Shown: positions 36,691-48,600 of the stretch, piece after piece
How the letters are laid out: each line of letters opens with the position of its first letter
Numbering within the stretch: position 1 is the first letter of the stretch
NCBI RefSeq assembly: GCF_005405925.1
Contig: NZ_BJHV01000001.1
Coordinates: 2,666,001 to 2,730,000 of the forward strand
Reading direction: 5' to 3'
Source: Streptomyces antimycoticus
GTDB taxonomy: Bacteria; Actinomycetota; Actinomycetes; Streptomycetales; Streptomycetaceae
DNA length: 64,000 bases
Position numbers and translations under genes: made by a program
Notes under the pieces: model-generated
What the model was told of the DNA's origin: nothing
The model's input: only the letters and a program-made list of their open reading frames with translations
Database searches by the model: none

Positions 36691-39600
36691 GGGTTTCGGC
36701 CTCGTTCCTGCGGCCCGTCCGCACGGCGTCGCGGTGGAGGCGGGCGACCAGGTCTCTCGTCGGGTTCGCGACGGGGCCATGGTCCTCGGCCCGCGGCGTG
36801 GCGAGGTGGTCGAGGAGATGACCGGCCAGGTCGGCGGGGGTGGGGTGGGTGAGGACGACGGTGCTGGGCAGTGTCGTGCCCATCGCGGCGGCGAGCCGGT
36901 TGCGCAGGTCGATGGCGGCGAGCGAGTCCATGCCGTGGTCGCGGAAGGCGGAGTGTTCCTCGATGGCCTCGCCGGATGAGTGGCCGAGGGCGACCGCGGC
37001 CTCGCTCCGCACCAGGTCGATGAGGAGTCGCCGCGCCTCCGCGGGTGGCAGGCTCCGCAGCCGTGCCGTGAAGTCGCCGTGTCCGCTTGTGGATTCGGGC
37101 TCGGCGAGCCCCGCTGCCTCCGGCAGCTCGCTGAAGAACGGGCGGGGCGCGGCCTCGGTGATGACGGGGAGATGGCGGTCCCAGTCGATGTCGGCGACCG
37201 TCAGCGCGGTCTCCTGTTCATGCAGCGCCTGGGCGAGCGCGGCCAGGGCCAGGTCGGCGTCGAGGAAGGACATTCCGCTGCGCAGGAGTTGCTCGCGGTC
37301 GTGCTCGCTCATCCGCCCGCGCGCCTCCTCCCAGGGGCTGTAGGCGATCGCCGTCGCACGGGCGCCGCGGGCGCGGCGCTGGGAGGCCAGCGCTTCCAGA
37401 TACGCGTTGGCCGCCGCCTGGGCGGCGTGGTGGCCGATGCCCCAGACGCCGGAGATCGAGGAGAACAGCACGAAGGCGTCCAGGCCGGTGTCATCGAGCA
37501 GTTGGTCGAGGTGCGCGGCGCCGGCCACCTTGGTGTGCAGCGCCTCGGCGAAGTGGTCGGGGCCGGCCGTGGAGAGCGGGCCCAGCGGGCTCGTCCCGGC
37601 CGTGTGCACCACGGCGCGCACCGGATGGCCGTCCGCCGAGAGCCGGTCGAGCACTTCGGCCACGGCCTCCCTGTCGGTCAGCTCGCACGGCACCACCTCG
37701 GCGGTCGTCCCCTGGGCGGTCAGCTCCGCCACCAGCTCCGCCGCGCCCGGTGCCTCCGGGCCACGCCGGTTCATCAACACCAGGTGCTCCGCGCCCTGGT
37801 GGGCCAGCCATCGGGCGACCCGGCCGCCCAGCGCCCCGGTGCCGCCGGTGACCAGGGTCGTGCCGCGGGGCGTCCAGGTGCCGGGCGAGTCGGCTCGTGC
37901 CGGTGCCCGCACCAGTCGCCGGACGAGGACGCCCGAGGGACGCACCGCCGCCTGGTCCTCCCCCAGGTCCGCCGAGAGCAGCGCGGCGAACCGCCCGGCC
38001 GCCTCGGGGTCGAGGCGCTCCGGGAGGTCGGCGGGACCGCCGCGCAGCGAGGGTGCCTCCAGGGCCGCGGTCCTGGCGAGTCCGAGGACCATCGCCTGCC
38101 GCGGGTCGCGGACCGGGTCGGCCGGGCCGGTGGAGACCGCGCCGCGGGTCACCGTCCACAGCGGCACCTCGGCCCCGGCCGCCATCAGCGCCTGGACCAG
38201 AGACACGCTGAGGGCCAGACCGGCGGGCAGCGCGGGTTCGCCGCTGTCCGTGTCCTCGGCGGCCGCGAGCAGCGACACCACTCCGGCCACCCGGTCGAGG
38301 CCGACGTCGGCGAGCTGTGCGGCCAGCGCCTCCGGGCCGGTGCGGGTCCCGTCGAGGACCACACGGCGCGCCTGGGCGCCGTGTGCGGTCAGCGCGGCCA
38401 CCACGTCCGTGTCGTCGATGGAGCCGGTGGTGAGGACCAGCCAGGTTCCGGTCAGTGCGGGACCGGCGGGGACGCGCAGGGGTGTCCACACCGTCCGGTA
38501 GCGCCGTCGGCCGGCCAGCGTGTGCTCGTCCTGCCGCCGGCGCCACGCCGACAGCGCGGGGAGCACCGAGTCGAGCGCGCCCTTGCTCTCGGGTTCGAGA
38601 CCGATCAGCGTGGCGACCGCGGCGCTGTCTCCCTGGTCCACGGCGGTCCACAGCGGCTCGTCGGCGCCTTCGGCGGTGCCGGTCGGCGAGGTGGGCGGGG
38701 CGGGCGGGGCGATCCAGTACGACTCGTGCTGGAAGGCGTAGGTGGGCAGGTCGACCGTGCGGCCGCCGGGGAGCGCCCTGGTCCAGTCGACGGGCACGCC
38801 GTGGGCGTACGCCTCCCCGAGCGAGCGCAGGACCCGGTCCCATCCGCCGTCGTCCCGGCGCAGGGTGCCCAGCGTGACCGCCGGGCTGCCCGCGTCCTCG
38901 ATGAGCTCGCTGGTGCCGACCGCGAGCACCGGATGCGGGCCGACCTCGATCATGACCCCGTAGCCCTCGCGCAGGAGACCGGTCATCGTCTCGGCGTAGG
39001 ACACGGTCTGCCGCAGGTTCCGGCACCAGTACCGGGCGTCCAGCTCCTCGGTGTCGAGACGGCCCCCGGTCACCGTGGAGTGGAACGGCACCTCCGACGG
39101 CCGGGGCCGCACCGGAGCCAGCAGTTCCAGCAACTCGGCCTCGATCTCGTCGATATGCGCCGAGTGGGCGGCGAAGTCCACTCCGGCCAGCCGCCAGCGC
39201 ATGATCCTGGCGGTGGACAGACCGCGCTCGACCTGGTCGAGGGCGGCCGAATCGCCGGAGAGGGTCACCGTCTTCGGTCCGTTGACCGCCGCGATGGACA
39301 CCGCGCCGGACACCTCGTCCAGCAGCTCCCGGATCCGCTCCGGCGATGCCATCGCCGACATCATCGCGCCGCGTCCGGACAGGCGCTCGTGGATGAGCCG
39401 GCTGCGCAGCGCCACCACGCGGGCGCCGTCGTCCAGCGACAGGCCGCCGCTGACGCAGGCGGCGGCCACTTCGCCCTGGGAGTGGCCGACGACGGCGGCG
39501 GGCTCGACGCCGAACGAGCGCCACAGCGCGGCGAGCGAGACCATGACCGTCCACAGCACGGGCTGCAGCACATCGGGGCGCTTCTCGATCGGCGGCGCGC

Positions 39601-42600
39601 CGGGCTCACCGCGGAGCACATCGGTGGGCGACCAGTCGAGGTACGGGGCCAGGGCCGCCTCGCAGTCGGCGACGCGCGCGGCGAAGACGGGCGAGACATC
39701 GAGCAGTTCGGCCGCCATCCCGGCCCACGCCGCGTCCTGACCGGGGAAGACGAAGACCACCGGGCCGCGCTCGGACGCCGTGCCGCGCACCGCCGCGGGA
39801 TCCGAGGTGCCCTCGGCCAGGGCTGCCAGGCTTCCGCGCAGCGCCACGGAGTCCTCGCCGACCAGCACCGCCCGATGTTCGAAGGCGGCACGGGTCGTGG
39901 CCAGGGAATGCCCGATGTCCACCGGATGCGCCCCCGGATGGGCATCCAGATGTGCGAACAGTTTCGCGGCCTGGGCGCGCAGCGCTCCGGCCGACTTGCC
40001 CGCCAGCGGCCATGCCACCGGCCCGTCCCATACCGGATCCGGGACCGGGCCGGTGGGCGCCGGGGCCTGCTCCAGTACGGCGTGGGCGTTGGTCCCGCTC
40101 ATGCCGAACGCGGAGACCGCGGCCCGCCGCGGACGGCCGAGGTCGGGCCACGGTGCCGCCTCGGTCAGCAGCTCGACCGCGCCCGAGTCCCAGGCGATAC
40201 GGGAGGACGGCTCGGCGGCGTGCAGCGTCTTGGGCAGGACGCCGTGCCGCATGGCCATCACCATCTTGATGACCCCCGCGACACCGGCGGCCACCTGGGT
40301 GTGTCCGATGTTGGACTTGACCGAGCCGACCAGCAGCGGCGGGTTGTCGCCCCGGTCCTGGCCGTAGGTGGCCAGCAGCGCGTGTGCTTCGATCGGATCG
40401 CCCAGTGCGGTGCCGGTGCCGTGTGCCTCGACCACATCGACGTCGGACGGCGCGAGACCGCTGTTGGCGAGGGCCTGGCGGATGACCCGCTGCTGCGCGG
40501 GCCCGCTCGGCGCGGTCAGCCCGTTGGAGGCGCCGTCGGAGTTCACCGCCGACCCGCGCACGACCGCCAGCACCTGGTGGCCGTTGCGGACCGCGTCCGA
40601 GAGCCGCTCCAGCACCAGGAGACCGGCGCCTTCGGCGATGCCCATGCCGTCCGCCGACTCGGCGAACGCCTTACTCCGTCCGTCGGGCGCCATGACCCGG
40701 TGCCTGCTCAGCGAGACCAGCAGGTCCGGTCCGGTCAGCACGGTGGCACCGCCCGCGAGGGCCAGGGTGCTCTCCCCCGAGCGCAGCGACTGGCACGCCA
40801 TGTGCAGCGCGACCAGGGACGCCGAGCAGGCGGTGTCCACCGTCACGGTCGGCCCGTGGAGGTCGAACAGATAGGCCAGGCGGCCCGAGAGCACGCTGGG
40901 GAGCGTGCCGGTGAGCTGGTAGCCGTCGGAGTCCGCCGACACCCCCGTGCCGTAACTCTGGGCGGTCGCCGAGACGAAGGTGCCGGTCAGGCTGGACCGC
41001 AGGGACGCGGGGTCGATCCCGGCGCGTTCGAACGCCTCCCAGGTGAGCTCCAGCAGCATCCGCTGCTGCGGGTCCATCGAGACCGCCTCCCGCGGGGAGA
41101 TGCCGAAGAACGCCGCGTCGAACTCGCCCGCGCCGTCGACGAAGCCACCCGCCGCCGAGTAGGTCGTGCCCGTCCGCTCCGGGTCGGGGTGGTACGCGCT
41201 CGCGTCCCAGCCGCGGTCGGCGGGCAGCGGGGAGATGGCGTCCGTGCCCTCGGTCAGCAACTCCCACAGGTGCTCGGGCGAGCGCACCCCGCCGGGGAAA
41301 CGGCAGCTCATTCCGATGATCGCGATCGGCTCCGCGTCGGCCGCCCCGGCTCCCGTACCACCGGCCGTGATCGCGGCCGGTACGGCGCTCCCCCGCCGCT
41401 CGTCGGCCTCGCCGCCGAGCTCGGTCCACAGATGACCGGCCAGGGCTTCCGGTGTCGGATGGTCGTAGATCAGGGTCGAGGGCAGGCTCAGGCCCGTCCG
41501 TTTGCGAAGGCCATTGCGCAACTGACCGGCGGTCAGGGAGTCGAAGCCCATGTCCTTGAACGTCCGCCCGCCCCCGGCCGCCGCCGGACCGGCGAGCCCG
41601 AGCACCGAACCCACCTGCTCACGGACGAGCTGGAGCAGGGTGTCCCGGGCCCGGTCGGCCGTCAGCCCGGTCAGCAGGCCGGAGCCGCCACCGGTGGCGG
41701 CGGCCCGGCGGACGGAGCCGACCGGGACCAGGCCGCGGAGGACGGCGGGCACGGTGCCACGCGCCCGCAGGGCGGCCTGGTCGACGCGGGTGGCGAGGAC
41801 GGACGCCTCGCCCACCGCGCCCGCGGCGTCGAAGCAGGCCAGTCCCTGGTCGACGGTGAGCGTCGGCAGCCCGGCCGCGGCGATCCTGCGGAGCTGAGCG
41901 GCGCTCAGCCCGGCGGACATACCGCCGCTCTGCGGCCAGAGCCCCCAGCCGATGGACAGGCCCGCGAGCCCCGCGGCGGTCCGCCGCTGCGCCAGCGCGT
42001 CCAGGAACGCGTTGGCCGCGGTGTAACCGGCCTGCCCCGCGTTGCCGAGGACACCGAACACCGACGAGAACATCACGAACGCGGTCAGACCGTGGTCGCG
42101 GGTCAGTTCATGCAGATGCCAGGCGCCGTCCAGCTTCGGACGGAACACCGTGTCCAGCCGATCGGGGGTCAGCGCCCCGACCAACCCGTCGTCGAGCACA
42201 CCGGCGGCGTGCACCACACCGGTCAGCGGATGCTCGGCCGGGATCGCCGCCAGCAGGGCGGCCACGGCCGCGCGGTCGGAGACGTCGCAGGCGGCGGCGG
42301 TCACCCGCGCGCCCTGCCCGGTCAGTTCGGCCACCAGTGCGTCGGCGCCCTCGGTGTCGGCGCCGCGACGGCCGGCCAGCACCAGGTGGCGCACCCCGTG
42401 CGCGGTGACCAGGTGCCGGGCCACCAGCGCGCCGAGACCGCCCAGCCCGCCGGTGACCAGCACGGTGCCGTCACCACCCCATACGGTGCCCGGCGCCGAC
42501 GGGTCCGGGGCGTCGACGGAAGCCAGACGGGGTATCAGCAACGCACCGGCGCGCAAGGCCAGTTCGGGCTCGTCGCAGTCCAGCGCCGCACGCAGTGTCC

Positions 42601-45600
42601 CGGTGGCGGCCGCCACCGGATCCCCGGTCTCGGCGGGGTCGAGGTCGAGCAGGACGAACCGGTCGGGGCTCTCCTGCCGGGCCGACCGCACCAGCCCCCA
42701 CACCGCGGCCGCCACCACGTCCGGGGCCGTACCGGGGGTGGTGGCCACCGCGCCACGGGTCACGAACACCACGCGAGCGGGCCGACTCCCGCCGGTCTCG
42801 TCCATGTCGTCGGCGTCGCCTGAGTCGTCGGCGTCGTCGGCGTTCAGGTGGTGCCGCAGCGTGTCGAGCACGGACGCGGTGACCGCACGGACCGCCTCCG
42901 GCACCGGCACACCGGCCGGTGCGGCGACCGGGACCAGCACCGCCTCCCCGGCGCTCACCGGGTCGTGCCCACCGGCCTCCGGTACCGGGGCGGGCAGCCA
43001 GTCCAGGCGCAGCAGCGGCCGCGCCGCCATGGTCTGTGTGGTGTGGACGTCCGGCGTACGCAGCGTCAGCGTGCGCGCCGACACCACCGGATGGCCCTCG
43101 GTGTCCACCGCGCTCAGCGTGACCGTGTCCTCGCCCGTCGCGCGCAGCCGCACCCGCAGCACCGACGCGCCCACGGCGTGCAGGGACACCCCGGACCAGG
43201 TCGACACCTCGGAGCGAGCCGAGGCCCGCGCCCCGCCGTCGGGCCCGGCCGACGACGCGAGGTGCAGCGCCGCGTCCAGCAACGCCGGATGGAGGCGGAA
43301 GGCATCGGCATCCTCGGCGATGTGCTCGGGGAGGACGACCTCGGCCAGCACCTCGTCTCCGGACCGCCAGACCGCCCGGACGGCCCGGAACGCCGGTCCG
43401 TAGGCGAGCCCGGCCTCGCGCCGCCGCTCGTAGAAGTCATCGAGGTCGACGGGTACGGCATCCGCGGGCGGCCACGCGGACCCGGCAGCGGCACCTTCGC
43501 CGGCGCCGGGCGTGCCCGGCGCGAGCGTGCCGGTGGCGTGCCGCGTCCAGGGCGCGTCCGGCGTGTCGGCGGGCCGTGCGTAGATGGCCAGGGTGCGTCG
43601 GCCGCCGTCGCCGGGGCCGCCGAGCGCGACCTGGATCCGCACACCGTCGTCGTCCCGCCCGGGCAGCACCAGCGGGGCGGCCAGGGTGAGTTCCTCGATA
43701 AGACCACAGCCGACCTCGTCGCCCGCGCGCACCGCCAGCTCGATGAATCCGGCGCCGGGGAAGGTCTTGTGACCGGCCACCACATGGTCGGCCAGCCACG
43801 GCCGCGCCGCCACCGACAGCAGTCCGGTGCACAGCACACCGCCGGTCTCGGGCAGCTCCACGACCGCGCCGAGCAGCGGATGTTCCACACCGCCGAGCCC
43901 GGCCGGGACCGCGCCCGCCGAGGCGCTGCCGACGGGCGCGGTCCAGTACCGCTCCCGCTGGAACGCGTAGGTGGGCAGCGCGACCCGGCGCGCTCCGGTC
44001 CCGGTGAACAGCTCGGCCCACCGCACCTGTACGCCCCGCACATACAGCCGGGCGGCCGCCGCCAGCGCGGTGGACTCCTCGTCGCGGTCCTTGCCCAGCA
44101 GCGGCACGGCCTCCACGCGCGCCACATCGGGCAGGGCGTCCTGCGCCAGCACCGACAGCGTGGCGTCCGGGCCCAGTTCGAGGAAGGTGTGCGCACCGGC
44201 CCGCGCCGCGGCGCCGACCGCGTCGGCGAACCGCACCGTCATCCTGACGTGGCGCACCCAGTAGTCGGGGGTACGGATCCGCTCCGCGGCGATCCGCTCA
44301 CCGGTGACGGTCGAGACGATCGGGATGCGCGGCTCGCCGAAGGCCAGGCCCTCGACGACCGCGCGGAAGCCGTCCAGCATCGGCGTCATCAGCGGGGAGT
44401 GGAACGCGTGGCTGACCCGCAGCCGGGTGGCCTTGCGACCGTCGGCCGCGAACCGGTCCGCGATGGCCCAGGCCGCGTCGGCCTCCCCGGACACCACCAC
44501 CGCCTCGGGGCCGTTGACCGCGGCGAGTCCCACACGGTCCTCGGAGCCGGTGAGCAGCGCGGCCACCTCGTCCTCGGTGGCCCGCAGCGCGACCATGGCG
44601 CCGCCTTCGGGCAGCGCCTGCATCAGCCGTCCGCGGGCGGCGACGAGGGTGCACGCGTCGGGCAGGGACAGCACCCCGGCCACATGGGCCGCCGCGATCT
44701 CGCCGACCGAGTGCCCGACCAGCAGATCCGGCGCCGTCCCCCATGATTCCACCAGCCGGTAGAGGGCCACTTCGAGGGCGAACAGCGCGGGCTGGGCGTA
44801 TTCGGTGCGGTTCAACAGCTCCGCGTCGTCGCCGAACACCGCCTCCCGCAGCGGCCGTTCCAGCTCGCCGTCCAGCAACGCGCAGACCTCGTCCCACGCC
44901 GCCGCGAACACGGGGAACCGACCGTGCAGTTCGCGCCCCATGCCCAGCCGCTGGGCGCCCTGACCGGCGAACAGCAGCACCAGCGGGCCGGGGTCCCCCG
45001 CCATGCCCTCGGCCACCTTCATGGGCACCGGCCGCGCGTCGCCGTCTCCCGTACGGTCCGTCGCGGCCAGGAGGACCGCTCGATGCTCCAGCTCGGAACG
45101 GGTCGTCGCGAGCGAGTAGCCGATGTCGGCCGCCGCCGCGCCGGTGTCGGCCACGAACGCGGCCAGCCGGTCCAGTTGCGCCTCCAGTGCCGCCTCGCTA
45201 CGAGCCGACACCGGCCACGGCACCACGTCCGGCCCGGTCTGCGACCGCGGCGCGCCCGAGGGCCGCTCGGCGGTCTCATCGGTACGGTCCCGTGGCGGCT
45301 GCTCGATGATCACATGCGCGTTGGTGCCGCTGATCCCGAACGACGACACGCCCGCGCGGCGCGGCCGCTCGGCCGGTGGCCACAGGGTGGCCCCGGTGAG
45401 CAGCTCCACCGCCCCCGCCTCCCAGTCCACCTGCGACGACGGCGCGTCCACATGCAACGTGCGCGGCAGTACGCCGTGCCGCATCGCCAGGATCATCTTG
45501 ATGACGCCCGCGACACCGGCGGCGGCCTGCGTATGCCCGATGTTGGACTTGAGCGACCCCAGCAGCAGCGGGCGGTCCGGGTCCCGGTCCTGCCCGTAGG

Positions 45601-48600
45601 CGGCGAGCAGCGCCTGGGCCTCGATCGGGTCGCCCAGCCGGGTGCCGGTGCCGTGCCCCTCCACCGCGTCCACATCCGACGGGAGCAGTCCGGCACCGGC
45701 CAGGGCCTGGCCGATCACCTGCCGCTGCGAGACTCCGTTGGGCGCGGTCAGGCCGTTCGACGCGCCGTCGGAGTTGACCGCGGAGCCGCGCAGGACGGCC
45801 AGCACCCGGTGGCCGGCCCGGGTCGCGTCGGAGAGCCGTTCCAGCACCAGGACGCCCACGCCCTCGGACCAGCCGGTGCCGTCCGCGGCCTCCGCGTACG
45901 CCTTGCAGCGGCCATCGGGCGACAGGCCGCCCTGCCGGGCGAACTCCACGAAGATGCCGGGCTCCGACATGATGGTGACACCGCCGGCCAGCGCCAGGGA
46001 GCACTCGCCATTGCGCAGCGCCTGCGCCGCCAGATGCAGCGCCACCAGCGACGATGAGCAGGCCGTGTCGACGGTCAGCGCGGGCCCGCGCAGCCCCAGG
46101 GCGTAGGCGATCCGGCCGGACAGCACGCTCGGCGAGGTGCCGGTGAGCAGATATCCCTCCGCGGCGCCGGAGCTGTCCTTGAGGCGCGGACCGTAGTCCT
46201 GGGCCATCGCGCCCATGAACACGCCGGTCCGGCTGCTGTGCAGGGACGACGGGGCGATCTCGGCCCGTTCGACCGCCTCCCAGCTCATCTCCAGCGCCAG
46301 CCGCTGCTGGGGGTCCATGGCTTCCGCCTCACGCGGCGAGATCCCGAACAGCGTCGCGTCGAAACGGTCCGCGTCGTAGAGGAATCCGCCCGCCCTGCCG
46401 GTCGCCGTCGGCTCCGGCGCCCATCCCCGGTTGGCGGGCAGGTCGGAGATGGCGTCAACTTCGCCCGACACCAGGTCCCACAGCCCCTCGGGCGAGTTCA
46501 CCCCGCCCGGGTAGCGGCAGGCCATGCCCACGATGACCACCGGGTCGTCCGCCGGGACGGCGCGGGGTGCCGGGGACGCGTCGCCGGTCGGCGGGGCGGT
46601 GAGCTCCGTGGCCAGATGGTCCGCGCAGGCGTCGGGCGTGGGATGGTCGAACAGCACGGTGTTGGGCACCCGCAGCCCGGTCGCGGCCTTCAGCCGGGTC
46701 GCCAGCTCCACCGTCATCGCCGAGTCGAAGCCCAGCTCCTTGAAGGACCGCGCGGGTTCACCCGCTCCGCGGAGGCGAACCCCAGCACCACGGCGGTCTC
46801 CGTGCGCACCAGCCGCGCCAGGTCGGGGCGGGTCCACGAAGTGCCGGGTTCCGCACGCTCCGGCTCCGGTTCCGGTTCCAGGTCGGCGGCGTGTCCTGTT
46901 ACGGCTGCAACGGCGTCCGGCACCCCGGCGGGCTCCGGGAGCCAGTACCGCTCCCGCTGGAATCCGTACGTCGGCAGGGCCACCCGCCGGGCGTCGGTCC
47001 CGGCGAACGGCCGCGCCCAGTCGACCGGCACCCCTCGGACGTACATCTCGGCCAGAGCGCTCAGGAACCGGTCCATCCCGCCCAGTTCGCGCCGCAGTGT
47101 GCCGACGGCGAGCGCCCGGACGTCGGCCGCGTCGATGGCGTCGTGCACCGCGGGGGTCAGCACCGGGTGGGAGCTGACCTCGACGAAGACCCGGTGGCCC
47201 TGGCCGAGCAGTGCCCGGACGGCCGGTTCGAAGGCGACGGTCTGCCGCAGATTGCGGTACCAGTACCCGGCGTCCATACCGGTGGTGTCCAGCCACTCGC
47301 CGGTCACCGTGGAGAAGAACGGCACCTCGGCCCGGCGCGGGGCGATGCCCTCCAGCGCGGCCGACAGCTCCTCGCGCACCCGCTCCACCTGCGCCGAATG
47401 CGAGGCGTAGTCCACCGCGATCCGCCGCACCCGCACATCCGCGCCCGCGAGTTCCTCGAACAGCTCGTCCAGCGCCTCCAGTTCACCGGAGACCACCACC
47501 GAGCCGGGCCCGTTCACGGCCGCGATCGACACCCGGCCGTCCCAGCGGCCCAGCCGTGACTCGGCCTCGGCGCGCGGCAGTGCCACCGACAGCATGCCGC
47601 CCGCTCCCGAGAGGCGGCGGGCGATGGCCTGGCTGCGCAGCGCCACCACGCGGGCCGCGTCCTCCAGCGAGAGCGCACCGGCCACGCAGGCCGCCGCGAT
47701 CTCGCCCTGGGAATGGCCGAGCACCGCGTCCGGGACCACCCCGTGCGCCTGCCACACCGCCGCGAGGGAGACCATCACCGCCCAGGAGGCGGGCTGGACC
47801 ACATCCACCCGTTCCAGCGACGGGGCGCCCTCGGCCTGGCGCAGCACCTCCGGCAGCGACCAGTCCACATGGGGCGCGAGCGCGGCGGCGCAGTCGGCCA
47901 GCCGCTCGGCGAAGACCGGGGACTCCGCCATCAACTGGACGCCCATGCCCGCCCATTGGGAACCCTGGCCGGGGAAGACGAACACCGTCCGGCCCTCGAT
48001 GTCGGCCACCCCCCGCACCACGCCCGGCGCGGGCTCGCCCTCGGCCAGCGCCGCCAGCGCGTCCAGGGCCTCCGGCCGGTCCGGCGCGAGGACGACGGCA
48101 CGGTGGTCGAACGCGGTGCGCGTGGTGGCCAGCGAGAAGCCCACGTCCACCGGATCGAGCCGGTCGTTCTCCGCCAGCTGGGAGGCGAGGCGGGCGGCCT
48201 GCGCGCGCAGCGCGTCCCGGGTCCGGCCCGACAGCGGCCACGGCACGGTGCCACCCGCCACACGGGCACCGTCCGCCGGGCCCGGGCCCATGTCAGTCGG
48301 CTCGGTGGCGGACACCACCAGATGGCAGTTGGTGCCGCCCATGCCGAACGACGAGACTCCGGCCAGGGCGCGGCCGTCGCGGTAGGGCCACGGGCGGGTC
48401 GCCGACACCACGTCCAGGTGCCACTCGTCGAAGCGGATCCGCGGATTGGGCCGCTGGAAGTTGAGGCTGGCCGGCAGCTCACCGTTCCGCAGCGACAGCA
48501 CGACCTTCAGGAGGCCCACGATGCCCGCGGCGCCCTCCAGGTGCCCCACGTTCGTCTTCGCCGAGCCGACCAGCAGCGGGCTGTCCGCGGCACGGTCGGC

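Noticed and set aside
36980..42823. Very long (1947-residue) plus-strand open frame
   Set aside because: It lies wholly antisense to the PKS and results from GC bias. Composition is Gly/Arg/His-rich with no domains.
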